Shown here: one piece after another, positions 47,111 through 59,437 of the stretch
Layout: each line of letters begins with the position of its first letter
How positions within the stretch are numbered: position 1 is the first letter of the stretch
Assembly (NCBI RefSeq): GCF_027596085.1
Contig: NC_072452.1
Span: forward strand, 4,227,814 to 4,291,813
Direction of reading: 5' to 3'
DNA length: 64,000 nucleotides
Source of the DNA: Anoplopoma fimbria
Lineage: Eukaryota; Chordata; Actinopteri; Perciformes; Anoplopomatidae
The notes under the pieces: generated by a model
Database searches by the model: none
What the model saw: the letters and a program-made list of their open reading frames with translations, nothing else
What the model was told of the DNA's origin: nothing
Program-made: the position numbers and the translations under genes

Positions 47111-47329
47111 TTACTATAAATGGGATTGGATTTACTGACAGATTATGCGTTCATTTGCAGTATCTGTAGGCAACTGGACACGATTTTGGCATCGGAAGCG
47201 CTCCGGTTTCCGTTTGTAGTCTGAGGTGTGTAGTATGGTTAAATGCAGGTAAAACGGCCCAGTTGAGCGCAAAAGAGGCAGTAGGCATAGACCAAAATGC
47301 ACTCTGGGAACCCACCAGATGTCGTTTCA

Positions 47330-47620
47330 GGATGATTCAGCTTTCTTATCAGTTTAAAATTGAGCTTGTATAAAGGCTGCTTGGGTAATTTCCCTGCCGT
47401 TCACGTCGTCTCTCAACTCCAACTCCCAGACTCTCATCTCAAGTTTCTAATCGGACAATGAGCAGAACAGGGAAACCACAGAAATATAGCGCCTTGCCCC
47501 AAGAGGCTCAGCTATTTCGTAAGCATCAGTTAAGTTCTGTAGATGTTTAGCCTTATACTGTGATGGTATTCTGCTGTATTATTTAAGTAGAGTAAATATT
47601 CTGTATTGCATAGTAATTCC
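47330..47620 (+). repeat. Dispersed family F, copy 2
   Basis: TTTCTAATCGGACAATGAGC, CTTGCCCCAAGAGGCT, TATTTAAG and GTATTGCATAG parallel 28790-29020. Confidence 0.5.
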
Positions 47621-49404
47621 AAACGCTGCTTAAGCACTTAATTGTAAATAGAATAAGATAAAATGATTCCTCCTCACTGTGACTCTCCAGTTCATCCTTC
47701 AAGCGCAGTGTGCTTGGCCTATCCCTAGTTGACTTAATGCGGTCTGACAGGCCAATCCCTATGGATTCTGATCAAGTGGAGCAATAGTGTACACAGCAGC
47801 AACAGTGCAGCCGCAGCCTGCTAAAGCAGCAGCCATAATATGGCACAGATCAGCTTCCTGCAAAACTGATTCGACACGTTTATCTGCTGATTCTACTTTG
47901 TTACCCCCTACATTTTTTTACTGAGGTGGTTTAGCTGGTGTTTAGACTCACATGTGTTACAGGTAGAACACATTAAAGAACCGTACTGTTCTTGATGTTA
48001 CTGCCAACCTATTTTTTTTTCCCTCCAAAGAATGCCATAGACTTTAGATTCATGGGATTCCACAACGCTCATGCAGCAATCGCGATCAAGCCGGAGGTCA
48101 GCTGAGCCATTGTGTTATAGTAATGCAATTGTGAGTTTATGGTGCCATCAAAGATGCTCTGACATCTGATAACTAAAGACTTTTGAGCTAAGTTTCCAGA
48201 AAAAAAGATCTAGAGGATGAACATGAACATGCCCGTTTTTAAGTGTTGCTGTTCAAAAACATTTAAACAAAAAAAAGAAAAAAACAACAACAGGAAGATG
48301 TGGTGTTAAGGACGGAGACTATAAAACATTTCATTCTTCACTGTACACATTATACAGAGTGCAGACATTTGATTTGGTGCCTAACAGACATTTAGAAAAA
48401 CGATATAATATATAACTAATTAAAACTTAGTTTGAAAAAAAGATTTCTTTTTTTTTATGCTCACATTCCACACCAGGTGTTGCTGATTTGTTGTTTGCCA
48501 ACTGCCAAGAAAAACTAAGAAAAAGAAGGAGGAAACAGTCAAACCTCAAATGTCAGAGTGTCCCTGAATGCACCAAGAGGAAGAGTTTTTGGATCAGGCC
48601 TTGGTAGTAGCAGCATTGTCATGCAAACAAAGTTGAATTGAACAGAAGCATGTGCTGCCTTGAATGTAGGAAGCTCATCAGACTGTTGTGTTACACGTTT
48701 TGAAATGTTTTTTGAAATTGCTGTGGAATGGGTTAAAACATGCAGAAGAAGAAGTCACAGCAGAACTTGTGTTTGAGCAGATCAGTACATTTCTAAACTT
48801 ATTTCATCATTTCAGGGACAAGGCCACTTCACTGTTGAAATGCTAAGGCAAGCATGGCCATCAGTGCAGAATATTCTAATGAGCCTGAGAAATCTAAATG
48901 GCTTGTTGAATCACATCTTTTCTTACATAGGAAGCCCACAAAAAAATGACTCGGTTGTCTTATTATACCGTTTGTGGATTTGGAGGCACTCCGGATACCC
49001 AAATGTATGTGCACAAGAACTGAAAAAAATGTCACGACATGTCAAGTTTATGTCAAGTCTAAAATCACCAGATTGGTGACTCGACACATCCACTTCCCTG
49101 ATATAAGTGTGATCAAAGTGAGCCTATGCTGCTTTTGAAAGACATAAAATACATTATTCCTATTACAAATGAAAAATTTGGTTCATAAGTGAAAACACAC
49201 CCTCTCTCAGTTAAACACACTCAAAGGATTAACTACTGCAGCTTTAGCTTGTCGGGTATGACAATCATTCACCATTATCCTGTAATTGTTCAACATATCC
49301 TCATGCAACAGTTGGAATATTCTCCTCCGAAAAGTGACTTCTCATTCTTTCGCATTTATCTACAAAAGTCCATCAAAACGTGTCAATTTTCCGCTTGTTA
49401 CATG
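47621..49404. other. No recognised feature
   Basis: AT-rich with several A- and T-runs. A plus-strand frame at 48840-49079 has no known domain. Confidence 0.4.
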
Positions 49405-49411
49405 AATTTGG

Positions 49412-49703
49412 GCGGCTGTGGCATAGTGGAGAGCAAGGTAGTTCTCCATTCAGAGGGTCGGTGGTTCGATACCCGGCTTCGGCAGTCGATGTGTCCTTGG
49501 GCAAGACACTTAACCCCAAGTTGCTCCTGAAGGCTTGCCATCGGTGTGGACTGGATGTTGCATGAATGTTAGTTAGAGTCTGATGGTGGCACCTTGCATG
49601 GTAGCCTGTCATCAGTGTGTGAATGGGTGAATGATATGTAATATACTACTGACTGTAAGTCGCTTTGGATAAAAGCGTCTGCTAAATGACCGTAATGTAA
49701 TGT
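49412..49703 (+). mobile_element. Full-length tRNA-derived SINE
   Basis: 292 bp. The A-box-like TGGCATAGTGGAGAGC (about 49419) and B-box GGTTCGATACC (49463-49473) mark a tRNA-derived head. A conserved body and the GTCGCTTTGGATAAAAGCG tail with (TAATG)n follow. The 7-bp AATTTGG flanks it (49405-49411 and 49704-49710). It is the plus-strand counterpart of 44635-44925. Confidence 0.9.
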
Positions 49704-49714
49704 AATTTGGTCTT

Positions 49715-49840
49715 TTCATAATAAACTTATGTCTTCTCAGGAAACTTAGTTAGGTTTAGGCAACAAAACTACTTAGTTAGGTTTAGGAAAATATGGCTGA
49801 AAGATGGCTGTTTGTTGGACCCCCTCCACCAACCTCCTGC
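49715..49840 (+). repeat. Dispersed family A, fragment
   Basis: ATAATAAACTTATG, then TTAGTTAGGTTTAGGCAACA and AAACTACTTAGTTAGG, with the GTTAGGTTTAGG phrase present twice. Confidence 0.65.
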
Positions 49841-50149
49841 CCTTTTAGTGTGTTCTGGGGCAGTCCTTATATTCTTTGTGATTTCGTGGATAACATATAA
49901 AATAATGTCCTTGGGAAATCTATCGATTACGGCGCGTTACGTTTCATAGCTTCAGCTACGAATGCTGGATGAGACCAGCCTGGATTGTTAAATGTGGCCA
50001 CATTGACTGCTGTGCAACTCTTACATATTATTTTTATGCTGCTTCGTGTCAGGATTGATTGGAAACTGGTTGCACCGGTTTCTATGTAGGACTGAAGATT
50101 TTCACCTCAACACGACTCAATTTGTAGCCCGGACCCCCTGCACAAGGTT
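49841..50149. other. No recognised feature
   Basis: Nothing assigned. Confidence 0.4.
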
Positions 50150-50400
50150 GTTCTTGCTGTCACACTTCTCGGCTGCCTCTGCGAGAGGCGCCAAAGATCA
50201 AAGACTCGCAAACAACTGAATGCAAATCAACGGGGATTAGACGTGTCACAGCCGGTTTGAATGGCTTCAAATCAACAGCGAAGCCTTTAAAGCCGACGGG
50301 CACGACGCATGTCACGGCCAGTTAGGCGACGATGTTGGTGCATTTGCTCATTCAGAAATCAAACCTGTTTGACGTAAGCACTAACACAGTCTGTGTGTCT
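50150..50400. other. Candidate conserved non-coding element (transcription-factor motif cluster)
   Basis: Within about 60 bases (50188-50245) the sequence holds AGATCAAAG (TCF/LEF-like), AAACAAC (fork-head-like), ATGCAAAT (perfect octamer, POU) and GGGATTA (OTX/PITX-like). The stretch is non-repetitive and has more CpG than its neighbours. Motif matches are seen; enhancer function is inferred. Confidence 0.3.
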
Positions 50401-50742
50401 AAATGTTGCTGCATAGGATCATTTTTAGCTTTGATATTTTTTTTTCTGACACTTTTAAGAGGACATTCAGCAGTTTAAAATGTCGGGATTTGATTTAATT
50501 CAAATTATGTTCTACTGAAATGCGTAGTCCACTTCTATGGATGATCAGTGTTTTTCTAGAAGAGGAAGGACAATAAATACTCCCACATATCCTGCTGATT
50601 GTATTTCTCCGTGAGGCAATTCAGAGCCATGCAAGCCCTCTGTGAATATGTGTGTGTAGGCTTTAAAACGACAGGTTAACCTGTTTGTCCTCTGGGGACC
50701 CTTCTTTTTCAGTCCCCTCAGCGCTACAGAAAATAGAAACGG

Positions 50743-50744
<2 letters not shown>
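50401..50744. other. No recognised feature
   Basis: Nothing assigned. Confidence 0.4.

Positions 50745-50785
<41 letters not shown>
50745..50785 (+). repeat. (GT)n microsatellite
   Basis: About 41 bases. Confidence 0.95.
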
Positions 50786-50792
<7 letters not shown>

Positions 50793-52084
50793 CGTGTCTG
50801 TTAAAATACGAAACAATGGAGGCTTCTTCTATCCTCTGGTGTCCTGCTCTCTTGCTCTCTTTTCCTTCCCTCCCCCGGCTCTCCCCTCCTTCTTCTTTCT
50901 CCTCTCTCTCCATTTATCTCCGACAGCCTCTCTACATAGCAGCCGTGGCTTTATTAATGGAGAGGAGAAGAGATACAACACAGTTCCCAGTTCTGTGGGA
51001 CCAGAGTGCAAAACTATCAGAGGGATTTACAAGTGCTACGGTGTATATGAAAATATGACTAGATTCATGTCATGCGTGAATTTTAAATATAGTGGTGGTC
51101 GGGACAAAAATACATTTTGCTAAACAAGTTTATCCGCGTAGCTACGGCGTGTTGACTGCAGCTGGAACATTATAATGCCGAGCTGCACCTCCTCCTCCTC
51201 GGCTGGAGCGCCCGCACTGGCACCGACTATCCGGTGACTCTGACAGCACCACAGTCTGAATAAAGCTGGGAGATTCCAGCTCAAATTGTCTCTCTTTTCT
51301 GGCCAGGAGGTGCTCTCCGTGCTCCGATTTGCCAGTTTGTGGTTTTCAGGGATAATGTGTCTCAGATCAGTGGGGTTACAGAACTGGATGTGTGTCTCTG
51401 GCCGTGAAAAATATGATTATGGGACCTTTTAACAATAAAGAGAGCGAGGCCGGAGCCATTTATACGCCACAGACGGATAATAATAATAGTGACGTTAAAC
51501 TCTCAGTAAGTGTAGTTACAGCATGAACCACTGATTTTATGGGCAGCACCTGCAGGAGATGTCTGGTCTGTAAATGCTCTAAAAGTACTAGAAGTACCGG
51601 GTTCACATGGACAGGTGGGACTCTGCTGTGATCCTTCCGATGGTTGCTAAACCTTTAGAACTGCATCACTGCGGTTAGCACACAGACCCTGGGTCTTGGT
51701 GCAGTGCTGGCTAAGTTGGTTTTGGTTGTCAGTGAAGTTCTGTAATGTGTATAAACTGGCAATATCAGGCTGTTTCTTCACTGAAAGAATACATTCATTG
51801 TTGGTCAGTCTTTATGTTTATTGACAGTAATGAAAAGATAGAATACCACCAGCCGTGTCCCTTTTTAAGATGCACAGCTGTATAGTAGATGATGCATTTA
51901 TAATCCGTACCTTGTCGTACAGGTCGGTACAGTGGTTAGCTGTTATCACCTCACAGTGTAACAGAGTCTCGCTGCAGTTCGGTCACAAAATCTGTGGACA
52001 TGAATACAAATTTTCCATTTTTTGGTGTAGCTCAGCACAACTTTCAAAACTAATGTTAGTTTTAGATCAAACATCACGGGTGGG
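50786..52084. other. Unassigned; moderately GC-rich single-copy stretch at 51120-51500
   Basis: 51120-51500 lacks simple repeats beyond CTCCTC near 51190 and has CpGs (GAGCGCCCGC). It could hold a decayed exon or a conserved element. No frame or splice signal is convincing. Confidence 0.3.
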
Positions 52085-52320
52085 CTTTAAATAAGTATGT
52101 AAGCTTAGGTTTAGGTAACAAAAGCACGCCGCAAAACCCATAACTTCACACTTTGGGAGAAGAACATCGGTCTGGAACACTGATCTTTATGGTTGAGATT
52201 CTTTTGTTTGTTTGACCCATCCACCTCCCAACCTGCCCAACTTACCGATAAGTAGTGTTTCTCAGTATTTAATACTACATCACAACCTCTGAGCGTTTTT
52301 CAGATTTCATTTGTGTGTCC
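52085..52320 (+). repeat. Dispersed family A, copy
   Basis: GCTTAGGTTTAGGTAACAAAAG, then TTTGTTTGTTTGACCCATCC and a C-rich stretch before GATAAGTAGTGTTTCTCAG. Confidence 0.6.
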
Positions 52321-52984
52321 ACCATGACAAAGGATCCTAAATGGCTTTCCATCGGCATATCTTTAGTGCTGAGCACCAAGAAAGAAAAGGGTTATTCATG
52401 TGCAGGTACACGAAAAACTCGATTTTATTTTGTGACTATTTAACGAACTGCCTTAAAGACTGGGCCGCACAGTTTCCTCCCACCGTCTAGACTGACTGGC
52501 AGATTTGGTGAACTAGAGATTCGCCCAATAGGGTCAATATGTGAAGCTGTGTGATAGACAGGCGACCAATACCAATATTGACCAACATGTGCTTAGGTAC
52601 ATTGTACAGGAGAAGCAGGAATAGGAAATGGACGGATGGATGGACGAGTTTGCAGACATATTTTCCATTTGACATCACAGTGTTTAACACATCTATGTTG
52701 GACTATAAGGACACATCTTGATAGTGATCGATATAGTTTTTAGGAAGTTTTTCTGTTTGGCAGGAATATTAAAGATTATTGTCCAAAAGTTATGTTGCTG
52801 CTTCACTACAGAATAAACGGCAAACTGAATTACTTCCTTTGACCTTGACAAAGATAACGAACGAGATACACTTCTTACCTTTCACATTAAAAGTATTAAC
52901 TGCATAACTGGAATTCAAATTAACCCAGAGCATTTTGCTTACAGGAAATTCAATAAAATCTGGTTATAGTAGGCTATACAACAG
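52321..52984. other. No recognised feature
   Basis: Nothing assigned. Confidence 0.4.
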
Positions 52985-53135
52985 TTAACCTCAGACAGAT
53001 TGCCAGACTCTGCTCTTGGTCAATAAGATGGCAGTGAATAGTTTTGATGCGAAATATTCGCAGCCAAGTTTCCTCAGTCCACAGCCATGCTAACATGCCC
53101 ACAGTGATGATGCTGACATGCAGAAGTAAAGGGTT
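52985..53135 (+). repeat. Dispersed family D fragment followed by a family G scrap
   Basis: 52988-53070 parallels 18058-18130. 53085-53130 (CATGCTAACATGCCCAC, GATGCTGACATGC) resembles the TTAGCATG part of family G. Confidence 0.45.
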
Positions 53136-53544
53136 AAAGCTAAAAGGCTTGCAATCATTTGCTAATATGCACTGAACACAAAGTTGCCTACAGCTCGTTT
53201 GGATGAAATTGGTTCTCAGTACCCGTCAGTACCCATGACGATCTATCGGGATGGAAACGCTCTGATGGAAAATGTTTTCTGCAGTCACCTAATTTTTCTT
53301 TTGCTTACTCCTCATTTACCCCAGTTTGTCTACTCACTGGGACTTATTTTGATTGCCAAAATTTGTTGCAGTGTGTGAGCGCAAGCGCAATACGCACATC
53401 AAAACAAAGGCATGGAAGGAGAGAGGAGAAAACATGATGAGGGAGGGAGAGAGAGTTTAGAAAGAGAATATGGCAACTGAGCCCAAACCTGTTTATGTAA
53501 ACATTAATCTTGGCTAAACTGCTGATAGATTGGCTTCACAAACA

Positions 53545-53546
<2 letters not shown>
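53136..53546. other. No recognised feature
   Basis: Nothing assigned. Confidence 0.4.

Positions 53547-53589
<43 letters not shown>
53547..53589 (+). repeat. (CA)n microsatellite
   Basis: About 43 bases. Confidence 0.95.
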
Positions 53590-53591
<2 letters not shown>

Positions 53592-53799
53592 GCGAGGTAA
53601 TAGCTTCAATCCCACCTCTCAATAGACGTATACTCCCATGAATACGACACACAGAGAGAAGCGAGGCCTCTTGTAATTAAGTTCTACATGTGCAAATCCA
53701 GTTGTGAAGCGTTGCTTATGAGATCGACTGTATAATCATGTCGCCCCAAAAGGGAGAGACCGCTTACTTAGCATTTAAATAGCTTCCTTCCCCCCTGCA

Positions 53800-53945
53800 A
53801 CTGTGTGTGTCTGTGTGTGTGCGCGTGCGTGCGTTGGAGCTAAACAAATATTGCAGTGCACGGTATTTATTTGTGTGTGTGTGTTTGTGTGTTTGGGTCT
53901 CTGAATGAAAGAAAAAAGAGGGTGCATATGTGTGAGAGAGAGTGT
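53800..53945 (+). repeat. Scattered short TG runs
   Basis: TG runs at 53801-53835, 53872-53895 and 53928-53945 separated by unique sequence. Probably decayed microsatellite. Confidence 0.7.
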
Positions 53946-54019
53946 GTTTTGGCATGATATAAACACTGCAATGTATAGGCTACAGTATATGTGTTCCTGT
54001 GTGGGATAAACTCGCATTG

Positions 54020-54096
<77 letters not shown>
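54020..54096 (+). repeat. (TG)n microsatellite
   Basis: About 77 bases, uninterrupted. Confidence 0.97.
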
Positions 54097-54100
<4 letters not shown>

Positions 54101-54513
54101 CAATAACTCTTGCTTGCACATTATTTCTCAGGGTCCCAGTGGAACATTGTAGTGTCAATAGAGCTGGTTTTATGCAGAGGGAATATCAGGGACAATTAAC
54201 TGTGTGTGAGTGTTAGTGTGTGAGTTTGTGTTAAGTTCAAGGAGTAGGGGATCAGTTTGTGTCGATTTGTAAAGCAACGTGGAACATCATGTCGTTCTTC
54301 TTGGTCTTTGTGTGTGTGTGTTCGTTCCTCTGGGGGGTATTGCTAAGACAGTCAACTTATCCGAGGCATTGTTATTGAAATGAAACATATTGTCAACTTG
54401 TGTCCTGAAGCTCATCTAGTCTACTCATGCTCCGGGATTTGGCCTTGTTGAAACGCAACAGTTGTTCTATTTTTCTTCCCTCCGTGCAAAATGAGTTGGC
54501 ACCGTTCCCTTCT

Positions 54514-54543
54514 GATCCCCCCCCTTCAGTGAGGGGGGGGATC
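54514..54543. repeat. Short perfect hairpin with C8/G8 stem
   Basis: A 12-bp stem (GAT, eight C, T / A, eight G, ATC) encloses a 6-base loop TCAGTG. It has no T-run typical of terminators, and a role is unknown. Confidence 0.85.
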
Positions 54544-54689
54544 TTTAAGAAAAAAAATTACCAAATGAGTTTTACGCTGTTGCACAGTCCTTGCTACTTT
54601 TAAAGCTCTTTTCAAACAGTCAAGAACAGTCTGTGACGAGCAGGGTGAAGAGTTGTGGAGTGCAACTCCGGGTCCGAAAACTGGAGCCA

Positions 54690-54925
54690 ATGTGGTACTA
54701 CCTTAAACCTGCAGTCTTTCTAATGGCCATCAGGGGGCGACTCCTCGAGTTGCAAAAATAAGTTTGATTGTATAGACTCTACCTCTCTCTTGATTTATTC
54801 CCTCAGTAAACATTGTAAACATGAGTTTATGGTCTCAATATCTAGTTTCATGTATTTTCCAATACAGCATGATGTTCATTTATTAAATTATGGTCCATTT
54901 AGAGTCAAATAGACAACAGAGTTAT
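54690..54925 (-). repeat. Dispersed family B, reverse copy
   Basis: CAGGGGGCGACTCCTCGAGT, TTGATTTATTCCCTCAGTAA, ATGAGTTTATGGTCTCAATA, CAGCATGATGTTCATTTA and GTCCATTTAGAGTCAAATAG mirror 11820-12020. Confidence 0.8.
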
Positions 54926-56449
54926 ATGAACCTTTTTGGTTGCCTAAAAATGTCCAACGTTGGTTGTTTTTTCCTCAGGCATGGTGGATTCCTGCTAATG
55001 CCATTAGGAAGCACTTAAAAGAGGCAGAGGAACCTTTTACACATATTGTCTTATGTACTGCTGTCAGGATATAGTGACATTTTGAGCAAATACACCAAAA
55101 TGTCATTTTGATAATTGTTACCTAATGTAGCTTTAACCAACAAGCTCACCAGCAATGGTGAGCTTGACTGGATAAGTGACAGTAACAGCATGAAATTCCT
55201 GTCAACTAAACCATGGGAACATAACTAAGGCAGAAATGACCTCTCTCACCACAACTTAACTGGAAAACCAAATTAGTACTCATGAAATTTCTTGGAATAG
55301 TGAATAATGTACATGCTTTTCATTGGGTTGTGATTGTTACACAACTTGGAGCAGAACTACAGATCCCTACACATTTCTCAATTGATCATTGATCAGTTTC
55401 AACTCTAAAAGTTACACATATCATGTGGAGCGTTAAAGTTCTGGTCAGCATTTGGACCCAAAAGCATTGCTTACATTTACTATACTGCAGGCTTGTCTTT
55501 GGTGCCAAGATTAGATCAAGATCTTTTTCATGGATCTTTCAATTGTTATTGCAACTGAGCTATCTCAGAGACTCAGGGTTACAAAATGAATTGCAGGAGG
55601 AGTCAATATCTCTTCTTCAACAGAAGTTTTGACTAGATGAAACTGCACACTGTATCTGTTTGCATTAGTACAAATACTGAAGTTCCTGATATGCATGTCA
55701 AGATATACAGCTCCATTGCAACTGAGCAAACATCCGCTGAAGAGGCCTGTGAGATGCGGTTGAAAGCTCTTGAAAATGCTAGTAAGTAGCTTTAAGTTAA
55801 GAGTTTTTCTTAAACTGCTGTTTTCAAGTCTTTTCTTTTATGTTGCAAGTGATATTTCCATACACTAGAAATTAAACCAGTGATACAAGTTCTGAGTTCG
55901 ACTTTTAACATTTGCTCAGAACGCAGTAAGCGCCCGTCATGTGCAACTCTTGATGTAATCTTAAATGTCATCACTGCTGCCTGAAACGCATCAGCACATC
56001 ATGAACAGATGCACCGTGATCATCAGCATGGAACAAACGTCGTTGTCTGATGGTTTGCGTGTGACGGCCGTGGGTGGACTCATTGCGGCAGGTCCACACG
56101 TCTTCAAGCAAGACAGCGGTCCGGTGTTCATTTTTCAGCATCATTTGGCAACTTAACGCGTGTTTATGGGAGTGTTGTCGCTCTGCTCGGAGAGCTGATG
56201 TTGATGCGTTAATTTGAACTAACTGTCGGGGGAGTGGACTGATATTGACTCGCATTTTTTTTTTTTACGCTCGGATGATGGTTATTCTCTGCCTCTGGGT
56301 CACGTTTGTCATGCCAGGGCCACATGTACAGGAAACATCTGCAGTGAAAAAATAAATGTCATCTCTGGTAGAAACACCATTGCTGTGTATACAAATACCA
56401 TTCTTTAGCTTCGGCTTGTTCAACTTTTGCTTTAAGCTCTAAGGTGTGA
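54926..56449. other. No recognised feature
   Basis: AT-rich. Small open frames without motifs. 55920-56260 has higher CpG and frames on both strands but nothing recognisable. Confidence 0.4.
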
Positions 56450-56690
56450 ATTGGTAACACTTTACATTAAGGGTACATCAATTAACATTACATCAATAAA
56501 TAGTTACTAATGTGGCTGGTACTTATCATGTTCATGTTGACTAAGGTATTAATTCAAGCATTATTAAATGTTGAAAACACCCAATAAACATTAGTTAATA
56601 CAGTAATTAAAGGTAAGCAAATGTGGATATTTTTTATTTTTATTATGGGTTTACATGTTAATAAAAGGTAATAACTAATATTAGAAAATG
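56450..56690 (+). repeat. Dispersed AT-rich repeat (family I)
   Basis: TTGGTAACACTTTACATTAAG, TACATCAATTAACATTACAT, AGTTACTAATGTGGCTGGTA and repeated TTAATA phrases match the start of a repeat common in teleosts. Only one copy in this window. Ends not defined. Confidence 0.5.
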
Positions 56691-56884
56691 GTGATTTAAA
56701 GATGTTGATGAACATGTTGAGCTGGTGCTAGTAACATGAGCAGCACAGCTAACGGCTAACGAAGGAAGGTTTGGTTCAGGCACATTATGATGCGTTCCGG
56801 AACTGTTCAGTGGAAAAGAGAATTGGGCAAATGTAAATTATAACATTATCATGATGTGTTCACATGTAATCACATCAACTTTTA

Positions 56885-57300
56885 AAGCCGAAGCCACCAT
56901 TGAGGCAGGGACTCAACAGCACGACTCAAGACAGGACACAAGAAAACAGTCTTTACTTCCGGTAACACAGCCAAGCAGTCAGTTCAGGCAAACAAATCCA
57001 AAACAGCGGCGAGGCAAAAGGCAGTCAGGAAAGTCTAAAGCTACGATCTAACAAAGATCACAAAGAGAAAAATGCTCGAATGCTAGACACAGAGGTACTG
57101 AGACGAACTTGCACAGACAAAGGGGAGCACACAGACTAAAAACACCAGGGAGGAGAAGGAGAAGAAGGCTTGATTAGGAACAGGTGAAGCTGATCAGGGC
57201 GGGAAAAGTGATCACACAGATGGGAAACACACAAGGGAAGGAAGAGAAGTTATCTGAAACGAGAGGGAGAGGTGAATGACAAAATAAAACAGGAAACCCC
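56885..57300 (+). repeat. Dispersed family C, uninterrupted copy
   Basis: AACAGTCTTTACTTCC, then GGCAAACAAATCCAAAAC, GCACAGACAAAGGGGAGCAC, ATCACACAGATGGGAAACAC, AATAAAACAGGAAA. It shows the continuous arrangement that is broken at 16738/17806. Confidence 0.7.
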
Positions 57301-58289
57301 AAAAATGACATGCCATGTGTAAACAAGGAAAACATATCTCAGGGAACTTAATGAGTTTTTAAAACATTCACATAAAAAGATATTAGAGAGGGAATTATAA
57401 CCTGTTAAAGTTCCTAACACTAGCTCCAAGCATAATAATACATCAATGCTAATGACAATTTGTATTTGTTATAATCCATAAAAAGACTAATTTGAATTGT
57501 GTTTTTTTTTATGAAAAGAAAAATCCTCACTATAAATTACTACAACAAAGTAAGAGGATAACATTTAGGATTGTTGATGGTTTACAGACTTCAGAGTGGT
57601 TGAAATTATTTTTTGGACGTTGGCAAAAAAACATTTATTTCTAAAGACTTGGATACCAGCTGCTATAATCAAACAAAAAAAAAAAAAGGATCTGTATCTG
57701 CCAATATGGATCATCAATGAGTGGCAATTAGTATTGAGGCAAAAAAACATAATCAGGGATCTCTAAAAGTTTTATATGCTGCCTATTTTCTTTAGTGCTG
57801 ATCTGATCTGTGATCTGATCCGTGATACGATCTGAACTGTGAGTTTTATGATCCGTTGCACCACTACTGTCCACTTACTTGTCCATCCAAAAACGTACTT
57901 TTGGTGGATAAGGTTGAGAAACACACTCCATGGTCTTCATGTAGATGTTTGCTTGTTCTTTTATTTTCTTGTAGATGTTCCTTTAACTTACAGCGTGAAC
58001 TTTAAATTATTTTGCATGTTGTGCAGATACATGGTTAGAAATAAGCCAATCCAGTGGATGTAGGTCAAGAACTGGATGGCAGGATTTGGAACCTTCTTCT
58101 CTCCGTTGTGATGACAGCTGCTGGTTTTCTCCACTCCGCATTTTTCTACTTCTCAAAGAACACAAATGCGCCGCGAGGAGCTTTCAAAATGTGCAACAGA
58201 AAGTTGACATAATCAGTTCAGTGGGTTATGAAAGACATAAACGGCGAACGGGAACTAGAAATCTCCCATTCAAACGAGTGAAACAAACA
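57301..58289. other. Unassigned; short degenerate GATCTG tandem at 57795-57845
   Basis: Five near-copies of TGATCTGATC/GTGATCTG occur within about 45 bases. A12 run near 57674. Otherwise nothing recognised. Confidence 0.4.
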
Positions 58290-58480
58290 CCTACTGACAA
58301 AAGGAGCGATGTGACATGATCATAATGATACCCTGCCAGTCCCTTTTATCCCCTTCATTTATTCTTATATGACATACAGCGAGATGTCAATAAGTAATAG
58401 GGAGTGGGCGAGCAGCCATTTATTATTCATAAATGTCTAATGTTATCAGAGAAACATGCTGGGGTGTTGATTTATGACTA
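58290..58480. other. Candidate conserved non-coding element
   Basis: Non-repetitive AT-rich sequence with closely spaced homeodomain/MEF2/CDX-like words (CATAATGATAC, CATTTATTCTTATATG, GCCATTTATTATTCATAAAT, TTATCAGAG). Conservation is untested. Confidence 0.25.
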
Positions 58481-59125
58481 TTGAACATTGTAAGAGCGGA
58501 GAGGAAGAGACAGAGGGAGCAGAGGGATGCAGAAAGCAAAGAAAGGAGAGATGGAGGGAGATGTGGAAATCAGTGTTACAACAAGGGGCACTTCTTATTC
58601 TGTAAGACACTAAATCTGCAGTTCTCCCAGAAAGAATCGCAGATTTTCTCTAAAGCATGCTTTTATTCTGAAAGATTTATTCTGGGAGACTTGGTGCCTG
58701 CACATAAATGTCCTTATTTTTTTATTTTTAACATGTTTTCCTTATCTGCAGCTAGGGTCCTGTCATGAACCCCCTGAGGCAAATTTGTGATATTTGATAT
58801 TGGACTCATAAAATTGACTTGACTTGAACTTTATGTGATGGGAACAAGTGAAGATGGCGTCCCCTGCAGCGATATCCCTCAACAGGCTCTTATCATGATA
58901 CAGAAGACGTAGCAACGGAGCAGCAAAACAGGAAACCGTTTTCTGCTTAGGTAGAAAGAGAGGGAATGGTTTGTCAGTAAGGACTAATGCAAAATACACT
59001 AGAAGAAGTGCATTAAGAGTAATGCAAAAAGGTTGATGTGGGATCTGTTTCAATGAATGTCCATCCATCCAACATTTTAATCTATACTATAAATCAGCAT
59101 TGTAACACAGTGGATACAAACTCTA
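58481..59125. other. No recognised feature
   Basis: Short purine-rich stretch 58500-58560. Otherwise nothing. Confidence 0.4.
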
Positions 59126-59367
59126 GAATGAAAGCTAAAATTGACATTTTGAATATGAAAAGAATGTCACGGATTTGAGTCATTCGAGCCCTAATGTGTT
59201 GTCAAATGATGATTTTCTTTTTTTTCTTGCACTTTTATGGGTTCATATCTTCATGCACATACTTGAATTTGATTCACATTTACAATATTTTGGGAGAGAG
59301 AACAACAAAGGAAAGGAGGAGTGAAAAACCGTACAAGAGAGGGAAAATATTAAGGGGAGCAGGGTTA

Positions 59368-59434
<67 letters not shown>
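59126..59434 (+). repeat. Duplicated block, copy 2
   Basis: Same orientation and content as 38636-38942, with (TG)n at 59369-59434. The poly-T stretch differs (GATGATTTTCTTTTTTTTCT versus an uninterrupted T-run). Confidence 0.9.

Positions 59435-59437
<3 letters not shown>

Noticed and set aside
49412..49490. tRNA-like A and B boxes that could be a tRNA gene
   Set aside because: The head continues into a SINE body and a (TAATG)n tail, has target duplications, and cannot fold into a proper cloverleaf that I can see.
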